From positions 1,116,001 to 1,180,000 of the forward strand of contig NZ_CP151842.1 in the NCBI RefSeq assembly GCF_038452265.1: a stretch of DNA of 64,000 bases. Direction: 5' to 3'. Positions 62,545 through 64,000 of the stretch are shown piece by piece. The DNA is from Vibrio diazotrophicus (GTDB taxonomy: Bacteria > Pseudomonadota > Gammaproteobacteria > Enterobacterales > Vibrionaceae). The position numbers and the translations under genes were made by a program. Within the stretch, counting starts at the first letter, position 1; each line of letters begins with the position of its first letter. The notes under the pieces are model-generated. The model worked only from the letters and a program-made list of their open reading frames with translations, did no database searches and was not told the origin of the DNA.

Positions 62545-63012
62545 TTAGCCGCAGCACTTTTTATACTTCTTACCACTGCCACATAGACACGGGTCATTGC
62601 GGCCGATTTTCTTAGCTTCATAAGACTTTGGAAACTCACCGTCTATGTAAAACCATAGGCTATCTTCACGGATAAAGCGCGAACGCTCTTCTAAACACAG
62701 TTCTTTGCCTTGGTCTTTCAAATATGCTTTGAAATGGACAAAGCCTTCGTTGGCAGTTGCCCCATTTTCGCTGTTGATCACTTCTAATCTGCACCAATCA
62801 CTATTGATAGAATCTGCAATCGCTGCTCGGTCGTTTTCAGCATTGCAAGAAGGGTGATAGGTATTCACAACGAAATCGACTAAGCCTAGTACATGGGCAC
62901 TATAACGAGCTCGCATTAGTTGCTCAGGAGTGTGAGCAAGAACATGGTCGTTGTGGATAGGTTGGCAGCATTCCGAATAGGATTGTGTATTTCCGCAGTA
63001 GCAACTAGTCAT
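62545..63012 (-). CDS. ychJ: YchJ family SEC-C motif protein (UPF0225)
   Basis: 155 residues. A zinc-binding SEC-C motif is found at each end: SCYCGNTQSYSECC at the N-terminus and DPCLCGSGKKYKKCC at the C-terminus. An NTF2-like central domain carries the YSAHVLGLVDFVVNTYH segment. Function unknown. The start at 63012 (MTSCYCGN) is preferred over nine extra upstream codons. Confidence 0.9.
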   Translation of the reverse strand: MTSCYCGNTQSYSECCQPIHNDHVLAHTPEQLMRARYSAHVLGLVDFVVNTYHPSCNAENDRAAIADSINSDWCRLEVINSENGATANEGFVHFKAYLKDQGKELCLEERSRFIREDSLWFYIDGEFPKSYEAKKIGRNDPCLCGSGKKYKKCCG

Positions 63013-63023
63013 TAGGTATTGGA

Positions 63024-63052
63024 TATAAAATGGCTTCAAAAAGTGAAGCCAA
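63024..63052 (-). terminator. Terminator of the EAL/HDOD gene
   Basis: An 8-bp stem TGGCTTCA/TGAAGCCA with a five-base loop; on the minus strand a T-rich run follows. Confidence 0.65.
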
Positions 63053-63077
63053 GTTTAGGGATGTGCAGAGGGAAAGT

Positions 63078-64000
63078 CTATATATCGACTTGCAGTAGAT
63101 CTGCGCTCCATTGAAGAGCTTCATCATAACACTGACTTAATACTTCATCGCTCAGTTCTAAACTGATGCCCAATTCAGAAACTCTCTCCCAGTCGGCATG
63201 CTCATAGGCTTTTGACAGTGATAAAATCTTGCCTAAAGCTCCTTCACCTTTGGTTAATGCAAGCTTCACCGCTTCATCGATGGGAATGAGTTCAACGATA
63301 CTTTCTAGAGGTTGATCTAACAGGCAGTCGAGCAACGAAAACATTCCGGTAAGGAACGCAAGATCTGCGTCACTACGTTGTCCGCTTTTGCACCACGCCA
63401 ATTGACAAAAACGAGCGCGTTGAATGGAAAGGCCATAGAGATAGTTAGGCTTAGAGCTGTCAGTTGATGCAATGGCCACTAGAGAAATAAACTGACGCAG
63501 GCGTTGTTCACCTAAATACACCAGTGCTTGCTTAAATGACTGAATCTTTGAGCTAACGATAGCTGAAGCATTAACAAAAGTGAGCAGCTTATAGGATAGC
63601 GACAGATCTCGAGCTATCAAGGATTCTAATTCCTTGTAGTCTATCTCTTCTTTCGCTATCTCTTTACACAGCTGAACTATGGTTAAAAACGTTGGCTGCA
63701 AAGCTTTGCGTTGGATGATCTCAGGCTTACTAAAGAAATAACCTTGAAAATAGTCAAACCCAGCTTTTTTCGCTTGCTCAAATTCATCATAGGTTTCAAC
63801 TTTCTCGGCTAAAAACTTAATTTTTGAACCTCGCAGTTTACTGATGAATAGACCCGCTTTTGCGATGGGGACGATGCGAATATCAAATTTGATGAAAGAG
63901 ACATAAGGTAAAAAAGGCTGCCATTCTTTACTTGGTACAAAGTCATCTAGCGCAATTCTATAACCTTGTTTAGCCATCTTTTTAATCGCGTCTAAAAGCT
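63078..64000 (-). CDS. EAL/HDOD domain protein (YuxH type; N-terminus beyond window)
   Basis: C-terminal 307 or so residues of a signalling protein; the frame is still open at the right edge. The first part is the end of an EAL domain: ALDDFVPSKEW, FIKFDI, AEKVET and FDYFQGYFF, each a recognisable though imperfect EAL element. The rest (about the last 200 residues) is an HDOD domain. Whether the phosphodiesterase is active cannot be judged because the EAL motif itself is outside the window. Analogous proteins in Vibrio act in c-di-GMP-linked control of motility. Confidence 0.87.
   Translation of the reverse strand, partial: LLDAIKKMAKQGYRIALDDFVPSKEWQPFLPYVSFIKFDIRIVPIAKAGLFISKLRGSKIKFLAEKVETYDEFEQAKKAGFDYFQGYFFSKPEIIQRKALQPTFLTIVQLCKEIAKEEIDYKELESLIARDLSLSYKLLTFVNASAIVSSKIQSFKQALVYLGEQRLRQFISLVAIASTDSSKPNYLYGLSIQRARFCQLAWCKSGQRSDADLAFLTGMFSLLDCLLDQPLESIVELIPIDEAVKLALTKGEGALGKILSLSKAYEHADWERVSELGISLELSDEVLSQCYDEALQWSADLLQVDI

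Noticed and set aside
1..64000. tRNA, rRNA, insertion sequences, prophage or integron signs
   Set aside because: None seen. Gene order and composition are core-like throughout.

Overview
The window is a stretch of ordinary Vibrio chromosome, probably chromosome 1. The proteins read as close Vibrio orthologues (FadR with the Vibrio-type insertion, CsiV, an OmpT-type porin, a VC1899-type CARF protein). The order ald-lrp-ftsK-dsbB-nhaB-fadR ... pflA ... pflB ... xthA ... dinG-ompT follows, as I remember it, the V. cholerae VC1905-VC1851 order. The species cannot be fixed from the sequence alone. I see no IS element, prophage, integron, CRISPR array, rRNA or tRNA, and no block of foreign-looking composition.

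Layout. 1-8.4 kb: ald (cut by the left edge) divergent from lrp, then ftsK, with dsbB and nhaB on the minus strand and fadR on the plus strand. 8.4-11.7 kb: an orphan CARF/PD-(D/E)xK nuclease-like gene and a chemoreceptor. 11.9-18.6 kb: the hinT - lipoprotein - ycfL - lpoB - thiK - ycfP - ndh group, then a GNAT gene. 18.6-23.5 kb (minus): a PilZ-like gene, mfd and csiV. 23.8-33.6 kb: lolCDE, then a DUF2062 gene divergent from comEC-msbA-lpxK-ycaR-kdsB. 33.7-38.6 kb (minus): the prkA-yeaH-spoVR stress group. 38.9-45.0 kb: an OmpV/MipA protein, yfbU, an orphan CbiM-like permease, pflA, a chemoreceptor and an LpxR-like lipid A deacylase. 45.2-49.3 kb (minus): pflB, preceded by a DUF3360 membrane transporter. 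49.9-53.1 kb: artPIQM. 53.2-64 kb: xthA, a dCache chemoreceptor, a TSUP permease-priC-ybaM unit, dinG, ompT, yccT, ychJ and an EAL/HDOD gene cut by the right edge.

Themes. Envelope biogenesis is strongly represented: LpoB and CsiV (activators of the two class A PBPs), LolCDE, MsbA, LpxK, KdsB, LpxR, OmpT and OmpV. Anaerobic and fermentative control appears as an exact FNR box just downstream of the ndh promoter, a near-perfect one upstream of the DUF3360 gene, and a weaker candidate before pflB. A tandem ArgR-like operator upstream of artP supports arginine as the transporter's substrate class.

Most worth a second look: (1) the CRISPR-less CARF nuclease at 8368-9528, whose usual cyclic-oligoadenylate motif is altered while its nuclease motif is intact; (2) a possible pseudoknot in the artI-artQ spacer that would sequester the artQ ribosome binding site; (3) the DUF3360 transporter sitting exactly where focA sits in enterics. 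No complete new system is proven by the sequence. These are the best leads.
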